Source: Lachnospiraceae bacterium (GTDB taxonomy: Bacteria > Bacillota > Clostridia > Lachnospirales > Lachnospiraceae). From it: 64,000 nt of DNA. Where the stretch lies: positions 1-64,000 of the forward strand of contig JAEELL010000106.1 in the NCBI GenBank assembly GCA_016282745.1, given 5' to 3'. Below the pieces are notes generated by a model. That model had not been told where the DNA came from. It worked only from the letters and a program-made list of their open reading frames with translations, and ran no database searches. This document shows, piece by piece, positions 33,426-42,889 of this stretch. Position numbers and translations under genes: made by a program. Each line of letters starts with the position of its first letter. Position 1 is the first letter of the stretch.

Positions 33426-33446
33426 TTAGGGGGACTTTCCCCCTAA
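33426..33446. other. GC-rich hairpin, candidate oriT feature
   Basis: TTAGGGGG (33426-33433) and CCCCCTAA (33439-33446) form a perfect 8-bp stem with a short loop. No T-run follows, so it is not a classic terminator. It lies between the iteron array and the mobC/relaxase genes, where an origin of transfer is expected. No nick site could be recognised. Confidence 0.4.
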
Positions 33447-33561
33447 CAAGGGCAGCAATCGGGATGTATATCCAGATTGCGTATCTTGCAATGCACAGGG
33501 ATGTATTACTGGGCATTTGAGCAATGATAAAGATTCACAAAAACAAATAAGGAGGTGCACT

Positions 33562-34149
33562 ATGACAGTGGAAAAGGAATATGTTGAAATCACAGAACCG
33601 GGAGAAAAAGTTGTGACGGAGCTTTCTTCGAAAGAAGCATTTGTACAATATCAGACGGAGCACAAGCCGGAGATTATTCTTACTGATAATGAGATAGAAA
33701 TCATTCTGGGATATATGGAGGGACATGATTATGTTCTTGGATTTAAGGACGGTGTGTTTCTAAGAGGTGATCTTGCGGAAAGCGACAATATGATCTGTTG
33801 GGAAGAGTATTCGATGGATGAGGTGATTGACATTGTATGTGAATGGAATTATGAGTTGCTGAAAGAATCTGAAGCAAAGATGAAAAATCCAAACACCTTT
33901 GTTGACTATGTTAGCAGCAAGAAATGGTATGACGGATTGAAGTCTGAAGAAACGGCTCTCGATAATTTGTTTAAGAAAACCAAGTATTATGCAAAGATTG
34001 AAGAGATAGCAACAAATCTTGCAAGTATTGTTTCGGAAAATATCTTGGATGCCGGAAGTTCAGATATTTCAGATGAATCTGTGAAAAAGATTGTGGAAGA
34101 AACGGTTGGACAGATTCAGACTTTCGCTGATTCGGGAAGAAGTAGGTGA
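33562..34149 (+). CDS. Conserved-looking hypothetical protein upstream of mobC
   Basis: The protein is 195 aa from the ATG at 33562 behind AAGGAGG. It has an acidic N-terminal sheet region (IILTDNEIEIILGYMEGHDYVLGFKDG) and a helical C-terminus. No motif identifies it. The stop overlaps the mobC start (GTGA), so it is translated with the mobilisation genes. It may be a relaxosome accessory or regulator. Confidence 0.6.
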   Translation: MTVEKEYVEITEPGEKVVTELSSKEAFVQYQTEHKPEIILTDNEIEIILGYMEGHDYVLGFKDGVFLRGDLAESDNMICWEEYSMDEVIDIVCEWNYELLKESEAKMKNPNTFVDYVSSKKWYDGLKSEETALDNLFKKTKYYAKIEEIATNLASIVSENILDAGSSDISDESVKKIVEETVGQIQTFADSGRSR

Positions 34150-34487
34150 GTTGTTTGGAGAAGAGAGTACACAGTATCACTAAACTGATAAGAATGACAC
34201 CGGAAGAGGCTACAGAGTTAAGCGAAAAAGCGAAAAGAGCAGGAATGAATGAATCGGAATACTTACGTTTGATGATTAGACAGAAACCGAATGATTATCC
34301 GGAAATCAGACTGTTACTTAAGGAGTTGATTAATGAGGTTAATCATATTGGGCATAACATCAATCAGATTGTTAAGAATCATAACGCACAGTTTTATTCT
34401 GCAGAAGATAAGAACAGATTGTTTGCATATATGAAAAAATTGAACAGGACTGTTGATGAGGCGGTGAGGAAAATTGGCAATCAGTAA
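34146..34487 (+). CDS. mobC: MobC-like relaxosome accessory protein
   Basis: The protein is 113 aa. A basic N-terminus leads to the ribbon-helix-helix-like LIRMTPEEATELSEKAKRAG, then NESEYLRLMI. The MobC signature EVNHIGHNINQIVKNHN is near residues 65-81. MobC proteins bind oriT and help the relaxase open the DNA. It starts at GTG 34146, overlapping the preceding stop, and overlaps the relaxase start by 14 bases. Confidence 0.85.
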   Translation: MSCLEKRVHSITKLIRMTPEEATELSEKAKRAGMNESEYLRLMIRQKPNDYPEIRLLLKELINEVNHIGHNINQIVKNHNAQFYSAEDKNRLFAYMKKLNRTVDEAVRKIGNQ

Positions 34488-35931
34488 AATACTTCATATG
34501 AAAGATACCGGAAGTGGATTTCATGGAAAACATCTGAAGAGTTCTTTGGAATATGTTATGAATCCGGATAAGACACAAGATGGTCGATTGATTGGAAGCA
34601 TAAACTGCCAGGTGGACACAGCATTTGAGCAGATGAAGGAGACAAAGCGTAAGTTCAATAAGATTGATAAACGACAGGGTTATCATCTGGTAATTTCCTT
34701 TCAGGAAGGTGAGGTTGATCCGAATACAGCATTTGAGTTTGCGGGAAGGTTTGTGGAAGAGTACCTTGGGAAAGATTATGAAGCCGTTTATGTTGTGCAC
34801 GATAATACTGAACATGTTCATGCACATATCATTTTTAACAGTGTAAGTTTTGTTGATGGAAAGAAATACAGATATGAAAAAGGTGATTGGGCAAAATATA
34901 TTCAACCGATTACAAATAGGTTGGCGGAAGAATATGGTTTATCTGTTCTTGACATTGAAGAAGAACTTAAAGATAGCAGGTACAGGAAAAGTAATCACTA
35001 CAAAGAGTGGAAAGAAACCAGGGAGGGAAAGTTTATATGGTCAGATATGATCAAGAGAGATGTGGACGCATGTATTCTACAAGCCGGAGATTTTCAACAA
35101 TTTTTGGAAATTTTGACGGATAAGGGATATGAAGTAAAACAAGGGAAGCATTTGGCTGTAAGACCACCCGGAATGAACAGATTTAGACGATGTTATTCTT
35201 TGGGCGCAGGTTATTCTGAGGAAGAGATTGTTAAGAGAATCCCTGTAGAAAACTTGGAATATTATAGAAAACAGCAAGAAACACCTGAGACTAAAATAGT
35301 ATTCTGTAAAGTAAGACGTTATAAGAGGGCCAGATTGTCCGGACTTCAAAAGAGATACTATGCAAGATTGTATCGTTTAGGTCAGTTAAAGAAAAGGGCC
35401 TATAGTCAAGCTTGGAGGTATAAGGATGAAATTAAAAGGATGCAACAGCTTCAGAGACAGTATCTTTTCCTTGTAAGACATGATGTGCATACGGCTGAAG
35501 AATTAGTTGCTGCCATAGACAATATCAATACCCAAAAGAATGAAACGCATTTAGAAAAAAGCAAAGTGTATCGGCAGAAACAAAAATTCAAGTCTCTCTT
35601 TGAAACAGCGGATAAAATGAAGTCGGTTTTTGAAGCAGAACAGGCGTATCAACAAGGCGATAATTTCTTTGAGGATGAACATCAGCAATGGGAATTATAT
35701 AAGGAACAGATAGCTTCTATAGGATATTCTTACAACGAAGTCAATTTATTGAAGGAACATTTTAGTGAACAGATATCCGAAGTAAGCCAAAGGGAAAAAG
35801 CAATCTCTTTTGAATTAAAAATCGGAGAAGCAATTTGGAAAGATCTAATAAAGGATTCCGATGATGACAGAATAAGAGAAACCGGGGAAAAAGACATTAT
35901 AAGAGATTCAAGAAAGCAGCCAACGAGATAG
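34474..35931 (+). CDS. Relaxase (MobA/VirD2-type)
   Basis: The protein is 485 aa from TTG 34474, with GGTGAGG in front. The metal-binding histidine motif HVHAHIIFN is near residue 114, inside the Relaxase domain (about 10-260; GYHLVISFQEGE, FVEEYLG). The C-terminal 220 residues are a charged coiled coil. The N-terminal active-site Tyr could be Tyr28 in SLEYVMNP (relaxase motif I). It nicks oriT and stays on the 5' end of the transferred strand. The stop lies inside the stem of a terminator. Confidence 0.9.
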   Translation: MAISKILHMKDTGSGFHGKHLKSSLEYVMNPDKTQDGRLIGSINCQVDTAFEQMKETKRKFNKIDKRQGYHLVISFQEGEVDPNTAFEFAGRFVEEYLGKDYEAVYVVHDNTEHVHAHIIFNSVSFVDGKKYRYEKGDWAKYIQPITNRLAEEYGLSVLDIEEELKDSRYRKSNHYKEWKETREGKFIWSDMIKRDVDACILQAGDFQQFLEILTDKGYEVKQGKHLAVRPPGMNRFRRCYSLGAGYSEEEIVKRIPVENLEYYRKQQETPETKIVFCKVRRYKRARLSGLQKRYYARLYRLGQLKKRAYSQAWRYKDEIKRMQQLQRQYLFLVRHDVHTAEELVAAIDNINTQKNETHLEKSKVYRQKQKFKSLFETADKMKSVFEAEQAYQQGDNFFEDEHQQWELYKEQIASIGYSYNEVNLLKEHFSEQISEVSQREKAISFELKIGEAIWKDLIKDSDDDRIRETGEKDIIRDSRKQPTR

Positions 35932-35947
35932 GCTGTTATTTTTTTTG
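35916..35947 (+). terminator. Terminator overlapping the relaxase stop codon
   Basis: CAGCC (35917-35921) pairs with GGCTG (35931-35935), followed by TTATTTTTTTTG. The stem contains the relaxase stop codon, so ribosomes finishing the gene would delay its formation. Confidence 0.6.
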
Positions 35948-35963
35948 AGATTGGAGGTAGATT

Positions 35964-37154
35964 ATGGAACAAAAAAGAGAACCTATTGATGAAAAAGAAA
36001 TTGAACATGCAATCAGCAAAATGAGAAATAGAGGAACTTATCCGGAAGAAATGTATCATCTGGTTAGGGAAGATATGAAATTAGGCATTAGCAGAGAAGA
36101 AACCTCTCTTTATACGGATAGAAACTATGATGTACGACAAGCCAAAGTGTGTTCGAACTGTCTCAGAAGAGGATTTGAAAGAGAAGTTATTGAACTGATT
36201 TGTCAGAAGGAATTCGAAGCTGTTCAGATGGAGACAGTCTTTGAGATAGTAGATGCAGGTGTTCCTTTAGAAAATGTAAAGGAAATTATTTCTAAAACAA
36301 ATGGAGTGGCGCATCAGATGAAAAAGGCATTTGAAAGCTATAAAAGGCAGGTTGCCAATAAGGCTTCAGAAGATAAAAACACAGAACATCAAGGTGATAA
36401 ACGTGAGAAAGAAAAAAGCGAACCGCCTATCCCTGGTTATCTGAAAGAGATTGTTGATAAGCTGCAGGAAGCAACTGCAAAACTTGAAAAGCAGGAAGAC
36501 AACTACAAGGAATTAAGTCAGAAACTCAATAGCATTGAGTCAGCAAAGGAAGATGCATCTGTCATAAGAAATATGGAAAAAGAGATTGCGGAGAAGGATG
36601 AACTTCTTGTTAAGCAGCAGGAGGATATTCAGAAGGCAAATTCAGCGGTTGCAAGACTCAGAAAGGAAAAAGAAAATATGGAGCAGGAGATGAAAACCAT
36701 GAAAGAGAAAATGCAGAATCAGATTGATGAACTTTCAAAGAAACAGGAAGTACCGGAAGAGAAAAATCAGAAAGAATTCGGAGAATCACCTGCAGAAACA
36801 ATCGTTGCCTCACAGGCTCAGAACGCTTATGGTATTCCGGTATATTACAAAGTACCGGTGATAGACAGTAGTGGGCAGATTGTTCAGCGTGTGCAGGTAG
36901 AAAGAGCAGTTAGCAAAGACAGAGGAATTGCAGGAATGTTTGGCAGACTCGCTTTTCGTCACAAATCCAGAGCAGATATCGTAAAGCTTGTAGCAAGCGG
37001 TGATCTGATTCCGGCACAGCTTGTCCAGATTAAGATTGCGATTGAAAAGGGACTTACAGAAAATCAGATTGTTGAGTTAATCAATAACAATGTAGCTGCA
37101 GAGAAGATGAAGGAAATCATTGAGATTGCGGTGTTAGAGAACTGCATGAATTAG
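35964..37154 (+). CDS. Coiled-coil protein of the transfer operon
   Basis: The protein is 396 aa. The N-terminal 130 residues are helical and contain repeated short helices (IDEKEIEHAISKMRNRG). A long coiled coil (about 150-265) is rich in Glu/Lys/Gln. A C-terminal part resembles the N-terminal repeats (SRADIVKLVASGDLIPAQLV, IEKGLTENQIVELIN). No enzymatic motif is visible. It lies between relaxase and pcfB genes and may tether the relaxosome or link to the coupling protein. Confidence 0.55.
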   Translation: MEQKREPIDEKEIEHAISKMRNRGTYPEEMYHLVREDMKLGISREETSLYTDRNYDVRQAKVCSNCLRRGFEREVIELICQKEFEAVQMETVFEIVDAGVPLENVKEIISKTNGVAHQMKKAFESYKRQVANKASEDKNTEHQGDKREKEKSEPPIPGYLKEIVDKLQEATAKLEKQEDNYKELSQKLNSIESAKEDASVIRNMEKEIAEKDELLVKQQEDIQKANSAVARLRKEKENMEQEMKTMKEKMQNQIDELSKKQEVPEEKNQKEFGESPAETIVASQAQNAYGIPVYYKVPVIDSSGQIVQRVQVERAVSKDRGIAGMFGRLAFRHKSRADIVKLVASGDLIPAQLVQIKIAIEKGLTENQIVELINNNVAAEKMKEIIEIAVLENCMN

Positions 37155-37164
37155 GAGGTGCACT

Positions 37165-38298
37165 ATGGCAGAAGAAATTCAGGAAGCAGTACAGATCATA
37201 CGAGTGGCGTATGACGGTATTGAAATTGCAATGAAAGTCGGAAGCGGTGGAATCGGAGTTATGCAAAAGGCAATTGAGGTTTTGAAAGGTTTACTTGATT
37301 ACGAGAAATCTCTTGGAAAAACTTCAATGCGGAAACTTTTGATGAGAGGCGGAGATTTACAGGTTTTACAGTTTCAGACGGAAGATATGAAGAAGGTTGA
37401 AAAGCTGGCAAAGAAGTATGGAATTCTTTATTCTGTCTTGCCGGATGTCAACAACAAAGATGGATTAAGCGAAGTGATATTTCATACGGAGGCTGTTCCG
37501 AGAGTGAATATGCTGATTCAGAAATTGAAATTTGGAAGGGTTGCTTCATTTGATGATTATTTGAAGAACGGAGATGAAAAATCTCTTGGAAAGTTAATGG
37601 ACTTTCTGAAAAAGCAGCAGGGAAATGATAAGGCCCCATCGATTGATGGGGCTAGGGCTGACATGGCTCTTGATGGTCTAATCGAAAAGGTTGGAATGTT
37701 TGCGATGGAAAAACAGAGCATCAGTGTTGATCAGATTAAAGAGAATTTCAGTATTAACAGTGAACAGGCAGAAAGTGTTATTAAGCAGTTAGAGACAATC
37801 GGTTTCCTTGACAAGAAAGCTGTAGATGGAACGCATAAGGTCATGATGGATAAGGATGCTTTTCTTAATCGTGTCAGAGGTTATCAGGACCTTGCTGAGC
37901 GCATGAGAGCTGTTGCTGCATCAAAGAATACGAATCTTTCAGATGTTACGATTAGTAAGACTTTGATTATTCAGGAAAATGACCATGCAGTTAAGACAAG
38001 AGTTCCCGGAACATGGGGAGAGACTGCGAGATATGTATGGATCAATAAAGAAAACATTATGGATATTCATAATGGAAAGACAATGCTTACGTTCCTTGAT
38101 TCCAAGAAAGATTACAAGCTTTATGATGAGCAGAATCGCGTTGTTGAAACCAAAAAAGGGGAAGAACTCTATAGGCATTATGACAAAGTTGAGTCTTCAG
38201 TAAGGGAACGCTATGAAAAGTCACAGACAAAAGAGAAGGTGAAAACACCGGAAGGAATCAAGACAACAACAAAGACGACCACAAAGAGAACAAGATAG
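37165..38298 (+). CDS. PcfB/DUF3801-family protein
   Basis: The protein is 377 aa. Residues 1-160 match PcfB/DUF3801 (GKTSMRKLLMRGGDLQVLQF then LAKKYGILYSVLPDVNNKDG). PcfB of enterococcal conjugation (pCF10) helps recruit the relaxosome to the coupling protein. A linker (about 155-170) and a winged helix (SVDQIKENFSINSEQAESVIKQL) follow, with a charged, Thr/Lys-rich tail. The linker DNA contains a perfect hairpin (37633-37652). The gene is directly before virD4, as in related elements. Confidence 0.8.
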   Translation: MAEEIQEAVQIIRVAYDGIEIAMKVGSGGIGVMQKAIEVLKGLLDYEKSLGKTSMRKLLMRGGDLQVLQFQTEDMKKVEKLAKKYGILYSVLPDVNNKDGLSEVIFHTEAVPRVNMLIQKLKFGRVASFDDYLKNGDEKSLGKLMDFLKKQQGNDKAPSIDGARADMALDGLIEKVGMFAMEKQSISVDQIKENFSINSEQAESVIKQLETIGFLDKKAVDGTHKVMMDKDAFLNRVRGYQDLAERMRAVAASKNTNLSDVTISKTLIIQENDHAVKTRVPGTWGETARYVWINKENIMDIHNGKTMLTFLDSKKDYKLYDEQNRVVETKKGEELYRHYDKVESSVRERYEKSQTKEKVKTPEGIKTTTKTTTKRTR

Positions 38299-38310
38299 TA
38301 GGAGGCGCTT

Positions 38311-40494
38311 ATGCAGACAAGTAAAAAGAAACCGTCTGTAGTGTTTATTCTTCTTGGTGCGATCTTTTCGGCATATTTGGGTTATCTGATTGGAGGAGCA
38401 TGGTATGAAGGAATTCAGTTTCAAGAATTTATGAATCGGTTTAATGATGTTTGTGCCATGCCTTTTAGAAATTATTTTAATGAGAATACTGTAAAGACAA
38501 TAGCCATTTCCGTAGGTGTCTATGGGATGGCTATTATTATGTATTACACCAGTCAAAGAAACTTTATGCCGGGAAAAGAATTTGGTACAGCGAGGTTTGA
38601 AAATCCAAAGCAGGTAAATCGTATACTGGCGGACAAAGATGTCAATTTTAACCGAATTCTAAGTCAAAATGTGAAAATGTCATTGGATTTTAGAAGGTTA
38701 AAGTTAAATGGTAATATCCTTATTTGTGGAGGCTCTGGTGCAGGTAAGACCTTTTATGAGGTAAAACCAAATCTGATGCAGATGCCGCATAACTGCTCAT
38801 TTATCTGTACAGATCCAAAAGGAGAAATCTTACGAAGCTGCGGACAGATGCTAAAGGACAATGGATATAAAGTGAAGGTGATAAATCTCTTGGAAATGGA
38901 TAAATCAGATTGTTATAACCCGTTTTCTTATATCAGAGAAGAAACGGATGTGGTGAAGCTGATTACAAATCTGATCAGTAACACAACACCGAAAGGTGCT
39001 ACACCTTCTGATCCATTTTGGGAAAAAGCAGAAGGCTTATTCTTACAGGCTATTTTCTACTACGTGTGGTTAGAAGAGAAGCCTGCAAAGAGAAACTTTG
39101 AGACGGTATTAAAACTTATTGGAGAAGCAGAAGTGACAGAACAGGGAAAAGCGTCCCGATTGGATGTGCGTATGAAATTTCTTGAGGAACAGTCACCACT
39201 TGGTGCAAATCATCCGGCTGTGAAACAGTATAACAAATGTATGCGTGGTGCAGGTGATACAGTGAGATCCATTATTATCAGTGCCAACTCCAGACTTGCT
39301 TTCTTGGAGAACAAGCAGGTGCTCCGTTTGCTGTCTAAAGATGAGTTGAATCTTGCGGATATCGGGATCGGAGTTAATGGAGACGGAGAAACAAAGACAG
39401 CACTATTTTGTGTAATCCCTGATAGTGATAAGTCGTACAACTTCATAATTGGTATGTTATATACGCAGATTTTTCAGGAGTTGTATTATCAGGCAGATTT
39501 CATTTGCGGAGGAAGGCTGCCGATTCATGTGACATTTATGTTGGATGAGTTTGCAAATGTAGCTTTACCGGATGATTTCTGTTCATTGCTGTCAACGATG
39601 CGAAGCCGTGAAATTTCGAGCATTATCATCATTCAGAATTTTGCCCAGTTAAAGGCATTGTTCAAAGATACGTGGGAGACTATACCGGGAAACTGCGATA
39701 CCTTTATCTATTTAGGTGGCAATGAACAATCAACGCATAAGTATGTATCAGAGTTGCTTGGAAAAGGTACGATTGATAAGAAATCCAGCGGAGAAACAAA
39801 GGGCAGACAGGGAAGTTCAAGCAGAAATTACGATGTGCTCGGCAGGGAATTGTTTACTCCGGATGAAGTCAGAAAACTTGATAATAAGAGATGCATTATC
39901 TTCATACGTGGGTTTGATCCAATCATGGATAACAAGTATGTGCCATTTAAACATCCGATGTTTAAGCAGACGGCGGATGGAGAAGGAGAAGCTTACGTGC
40001 ATGTAATCAGACGGGAACTCAATCTGATTGGACCACCTTTTGAAATCCTTTCTCCGAGGGCAGTTAAGCATTATGAAAAGCTAAAAGAAAAAGGTGAGAA
40101 TGTTTATATTGATACGCTGTCGTATGCGGAATTTATGATGCTTGGACAGGCAGAGTTTAACAGAAGAATCACTCTTTCAGACGAGAGTGAGCAGAAGGAA
40201 AAATTTAACAGAGAGCAGACGAATGAACTTGAGTATCAGGATGAATCACAAGGAACCGGGCAAAATGATAATCAATCCGGCAACAAGCCTGTTCTTAACA
40301 GGCAGAAAGGTGATTGGGAAGATACAGTAGCGAATCGTATGCTTCATTGGGAGTATTCACCGGAACAGAAATCAGAAGTAAAGCAGGCAATGCAGGAAGG
40401 ATTGTCAAAAACAGAGATTCTTCAGTATTTCTATCCGGAAGTATCCGTAGATGAAATGAGACAGATAAGACAACAGCACAAGGCTAAGCATTAG
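38311..40494 (+). CDS. VirD4-type coupling protein (T4CP)
   Basis: The protein is 727 aa. Two N-terminal membrane segments (about 8-30 and 62-80) are followed by the TraG/VirD4 ATPase: Walker A GGSGAGKT near residue 140, SFICTDPKGE after it, and the Walker B region VTFMLDEFANV near residue 410. The C-terminal 120 residues are acidic and probably bind substrate. It docks the relaxase-DNA complex to the secretion channel and energises transfer. AGGAGG precedes the ATG at 38311. Confidence 0.9.
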   Translation: MQTSKKKPSVVFILLGAIFSAYLGYLIGGAWYEGIQFQEFMNRFNDVCAMPFRNYFNENTVKTIAISVGVYGMAIIMYYTSQRNFMPGKEFGTARFENPKQVNRILADKDVNFNRILSQNVKMSLDFRRLKLNGNILICGGSGAGKTFYEVKPNLMQMPHNCSFICTDPKGEILRSCGQMLKDNGYKVKVINLLEMDKSDCYNPFSYIREETDVVKLITNLISNTTPKGATPSDPFWEKAEGLFLQAIFYYVWLEEKPAKRNFETVLKLIGEAEVTEQGKASRLDVRMKFLEEQSPLGANHPAVKQYNKCMRGAGDTVRSIIISANSRLAFLENKQVLRLLSKDELNLADIGIGVNGDGETKTALFCVIPDSDKSYNFIIGMLYTQIFQELYYQADFICGGRLPIHVTFMLDEFANVALPDDFCSLLSTMRSREISSIIIIQNFAQLKALFKDTWETIPGNCDTFIYLGGNEQSTHKYVSELLGKGTIDKKSSGETKGRQGSSSRNYDVLGRELFTPDEVRKLDNKRCIIFIRGFDPIMDNKYVPFKHPMFKQTADGEGEAYVHVIRRELNLIGPPFEILSPRAVKHYEKLKEKGENVYIDTLSYAEFMMLGQAEFNRRITLSDESEQKEKFNREQTNELEYQDESQGTGQNDNQSGNKPVLNRQKGDWEDTVANRMLHWEYSPEQKSEVKQAMQEGLSKTEILQYFYPEVSVDEMRQIRQQHKAKH

Positions 40495-40523
40495 CTTGAG
40501 GGAGGTGGTTAAAGCAATAACGC

Positions 40524-40646
40524 ATCAGGGAAAGCCTGATTTCATTTGTATTCCGGGAAGAATCCCGTTTTCATAGAGACAATAAAATAGAGAAGCAAAT
40601 AAGAGGATGTTATTTATGAGTCTATGCCATAAGTAGCATCCTTTTT
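40524..40646 (+). promoter_or_regulatory. Three-hairpin leader ending in a terminator, before maff2
   Basis: ATCAGG/CCTGAT (40524-40540) and CGGGA/TCCCG (40554-40567) form two small hairpins. A 15-bp stem, AGGATGTTATTTATG with CATAAGTAGCATCCT (40604-40642, two G-U pairs), is followed by five T. The block sits between virD4 and maff2. Transcription of the channel genes must pass it, so attenuation is likely. Confidence 0.6.
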
Positions 40647-40673
40647 GCTTTGGTTTGAAAGGAGAAACAGAAC

Positions 40674-41027
40674 ATGAAACATAAAAAGAAATTTGCAGAA
40701 ACAGTAATGGGAGGTACAAGCATGAGAAAGATGAAGAAAGTGATTCCGGTAGTATCCGGATGTTTGATGAGCGTGATGTTGATGGGAACAACCTGTTTCG
40801 CTGCAGGAGATACAAGTGCAGTAACACAGCCTTTGGATAATTTGAAGACATTGGTTATTGCGGTAATTGGTGCCGTTGGTGTCATTATTCTTGCAAAGAA
40901 TGTGATGGAATTTGCACAGGCATATCAGCAGCAGGACTCTTCTACAATGAACTCTGCATTAAAGGGAATCGTAGCCGGAGTTATGATGGCAGGTATTTCA
41001 ACAGTGTTAAGTTTCTTAGGTTTTTAG
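40674..41027 (+). CDS. Maff2-family small membrane protein (pilin-like)
   Basis: The protein is 117 aa. The first half resembles a signal or leader with a hydrophobic core (VIPVVSGCLMSVMLMGTTCF, ending CFAAG). Two further hydrophobic helices follow (LKTLVIAVIGAVGVIILAKN and LKGIVAGVMMAGISTVLSFL). Size and topology fit VirB2/TraC-like pilin subunits, and the Maff2 name is from family memory. AAAGGAG precedes the ATG. It stands between virD4 and the VirB6-like gene, as a pilin gene would. Confidence 0.75.
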   Translation: MKHKKKFAETVMGGTSMRKMKKVIPVVSGCLMSVMLMGTTCFAAGDTSAVTQPLDNLKTLVIAVIGAVGVIILAKNVMEFAQAYQQQDSSTMNSALKGIVAGVMMAGISTVLSFLGF

Positions 41028-41075
41028 GAGAAAAGAGACTTCAGAGTTAAAGGAAAGAAGAGGTGATTAACAAGT

Positions 41076-41918
41076 ATGGATATTTTCAAACTTGGAGATA
41101 AGATCCTTGCTTTGCTTGAAATGGTCTTTGGATTCTGGAATAACCAGGTTGCGTTGGTATTTGAGATGTTGGGGCAGTCGCCGGTTGCATTTAAAGACGG
41201 AGGACCTTGGGCAGTCATTGAGGGAATTGAGCCAATCTTTGTAGCGGTTGGCTCTTCCCTGGTTGTACTATTCTTTGTCATTGGTTTTTGCTCGGAAAGT
41301 ATAGACGTCAAAGATGAAATGCGTTTTGAAAATATACTTCGCATGCTGATCCGTTTAGGACTTTCGGAGTGGTTTGTAGCTAATAACGTAAGCATTATGA
41401 AGGCATTCTTTACTTCCATCGGTAATCTGGTTGGACTGTTGTCAGAAGGCACAACAACGCAGCTTACCATCGATAGTGCACAGGCAGATATCATTAAAGA
41501 ACTGGGATTTGGAGAAAGCCTTGTCATGCTGATTTTGGCATCTTTATTGTCCATTATCGTTATTATCTGTGGGTTCTTTATTATCTATACGGTATATTTC
41601 AGATTCTTGAAAATATTGATCATTGTTCCTTTAGGAGCAATCGCTTTCTCCACGCTTGGAGGAAACAGGATGGTAAGTCACACCGTAGTGACATATTGCA
41701 AATATTTCTTAGCCTGTGTATTTGAGGCTGTAACGATGGCGTTAGCAATTATTTTGTGTAATGCGTTTATCAGTGCAGGCCTTCCTGAATTTACAGGCTC
41801 GTATGCAGAATGGGCACAGACTCTTATCTATCTGTGTGAAATGACATTTACGATTGCAATGACAGTTGGAAGTGTGAAGGGTGCACAGAGTCTGACAAGT
41901 AAAGCATTTGGATTATAG
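41076..41918 (+). CDS. VirB6/TrbL-like integral membrane protein
   Basis: The protein is 280 aa with about six hydrophobic segments, for example EPIFVAVGSSLVVLFFVIGF near 55, SLLSIIVIICGFFIIYTVYF near 158, and a final segment near 250. The pattern fits the TrbL/VirB6 channel subunit of Gram-positive elements. GAGGTGA precedes the ATG. It is followed by DUF4313 and prgI genes with small gaps, so all belong to one operon. Confidence 0.8.
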   Translation: MDIFKLGDKILALLEMVFGFWNNQVALVFEMLGQSPVAFKDGGPWAVIEGIEPIFVAVGSSLVVLFFVIGFCSESIDVKDEMRFENILRMLIRLGLSEWFVANNVSIMKAFFTSIGNLVGLLSEGTTTQLTIDSAQADIIKELGFGESLVMLILASLLSIIVIICGFFIIYTVYFRFLKILIIVPLGAIAFSTLGGNRMVSHTVVTYCKYFLACVFEAVTMALAIILCNAFISAGLPEFTGSYAEWAQTLIYLCEMTFTIAMTVGSVKGAQSLTSKAFGL

Positions 41919-41927
41919 GAGGCAGAT

Positions 41928-42329
41928 ATGGAAAAAAGATTGAAGTTAGAGACAAGCTGGGGTGATACGCAAGAAGTATCACTTGAGATTAACAGCTATT
42001 TAAATAATAAGGGGCTTTATATTGGTCTTGTTTCCTATGGCGAGGATTATCCTGAGCCGTATGGAGACATTACAGTGAATCTTAATAAAAAAGCACCTGA
42101 TTATTGTGGGTATGTTGATGTCAACAATATGCCGGAACTTGAGAAGTTTCTTCAGGAGAATGAGATTGGAGAGTTTACAGGTATTGTACAGAGAAGTGGA
42201 TTTGTAGAATATCCTCTTTATCTGTTTGATGTAGAAAAGCTCAGAGAGTTATGCCCGGAAGGTATGGCAGAATATGAAGCAAATATTGGACAAGCAAGGG
42301 TTCCGCAGACGAAAGAGTTATCAAGGTAG
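41928..42329 (+). CDS. DUF4313-like protein
   Basis: The protein is 133 aa, rich in beta strands: LKLETSWGDTQEVSLEINSY and GLYIGLVSYGEDYPEPYGDI are typical of the DUF4313 family found in conjugative elements. No membrane segment or catalytic motif is visible. AGGAGG lies seven bases before the ATG. Function unknown; its place among channel genes suggests a role in transfer or its control. Confidence 0.7.
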   Translation: MEKRLKLETSWGDTQEVSLEINSYLNNKGLYIGLVSYGEDYPEPYGDITVNLNKKAPDYCGYVDVNNMPELEKFLQENEIGEFTGIVQRSGFVEYPLYLFDVEKLRELCPEGMAEYEANIGQARVPQTKELSR

Positions 42330-42340
42330 GAGGCGATGAG

Positions 42341-42850
42341 ATGGTAATTGAAATCAATAAGGATATCGACAGATATCAGGAGACAATCGCTATGGGATTA
42401 ACAGCAAAACAGTTATTCTTCTCGGTGGCAAGTGTAATTGTCGGAGGAGGAATTGTACTTGCACTCTACAGATATATAGGTCTTACCGGATCTGCATATG
42501 TTGCAATCCCTTGTGTTGCACCGATTGCGCTTGGAGGATTTTACTCTTACAACGGTATGGATTTTTACCAGTATTGGAGAAGAAAGTTTCATTTTATTTT
42601 TGGAAATAAGGCGCTTCATTATATTTCGACAGAGGGGGAAAACGCTATAAAAGAGTTTGGAACGGATGAAGCAGCTAATCGTAACAAGAAGACAAAGAAA
42701 TCCGTTACCAGTGTGGAAGGTAATCAGAAAAAAACAGAGGAGTTTGAAGCAATGAAAAGGAAAACAAAGAAAATGTTAATTGGAACAGTTGTCACCATAA
42801 TCGTGGCAGCAATTGGAGTTGTAATCTATAAGGTTCGATTTCCTAGATAA
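42341..42850 (+). CDS. PrgI-family conjugation protein
   Basis: The protein is 169 aa. Two adjacent membrane helices (LFFSVASVIVGGGIVLALY and AYVAIPCVAPIALGGFYSY) sit in the N-terminal half, with KDIDRYQETIAMGLTAKQ before them. This is the PrgI pattern (VirB3-like channel component). A third hydrophobic helix lies near the C-terminus (KMLIGTVVTIIVAAIGVVIY). It is directly upstream of the VirB4 ATPase, as in related elements. Confidence 0.85.
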   Translation: MVIEINKDIDRYQETIAMGLTAKQLFFSVASVIVGGGIVLALYRYIGLTGSAYVAIPCVAPIALGGFYSYNGMDFYQYWRRKFHFIFGNKALHYISTEGENAIKEFGTDEAANRNKKTKKSVTSVEGNQKKTEEFEAMKRKTKKMLIGTVVTIIVAAIGVVIYKVRFPR

Positions 42851-42889
42851 CAAGTTGTCTGACTGACTAGTCGGGCAACCTTGGCATTT

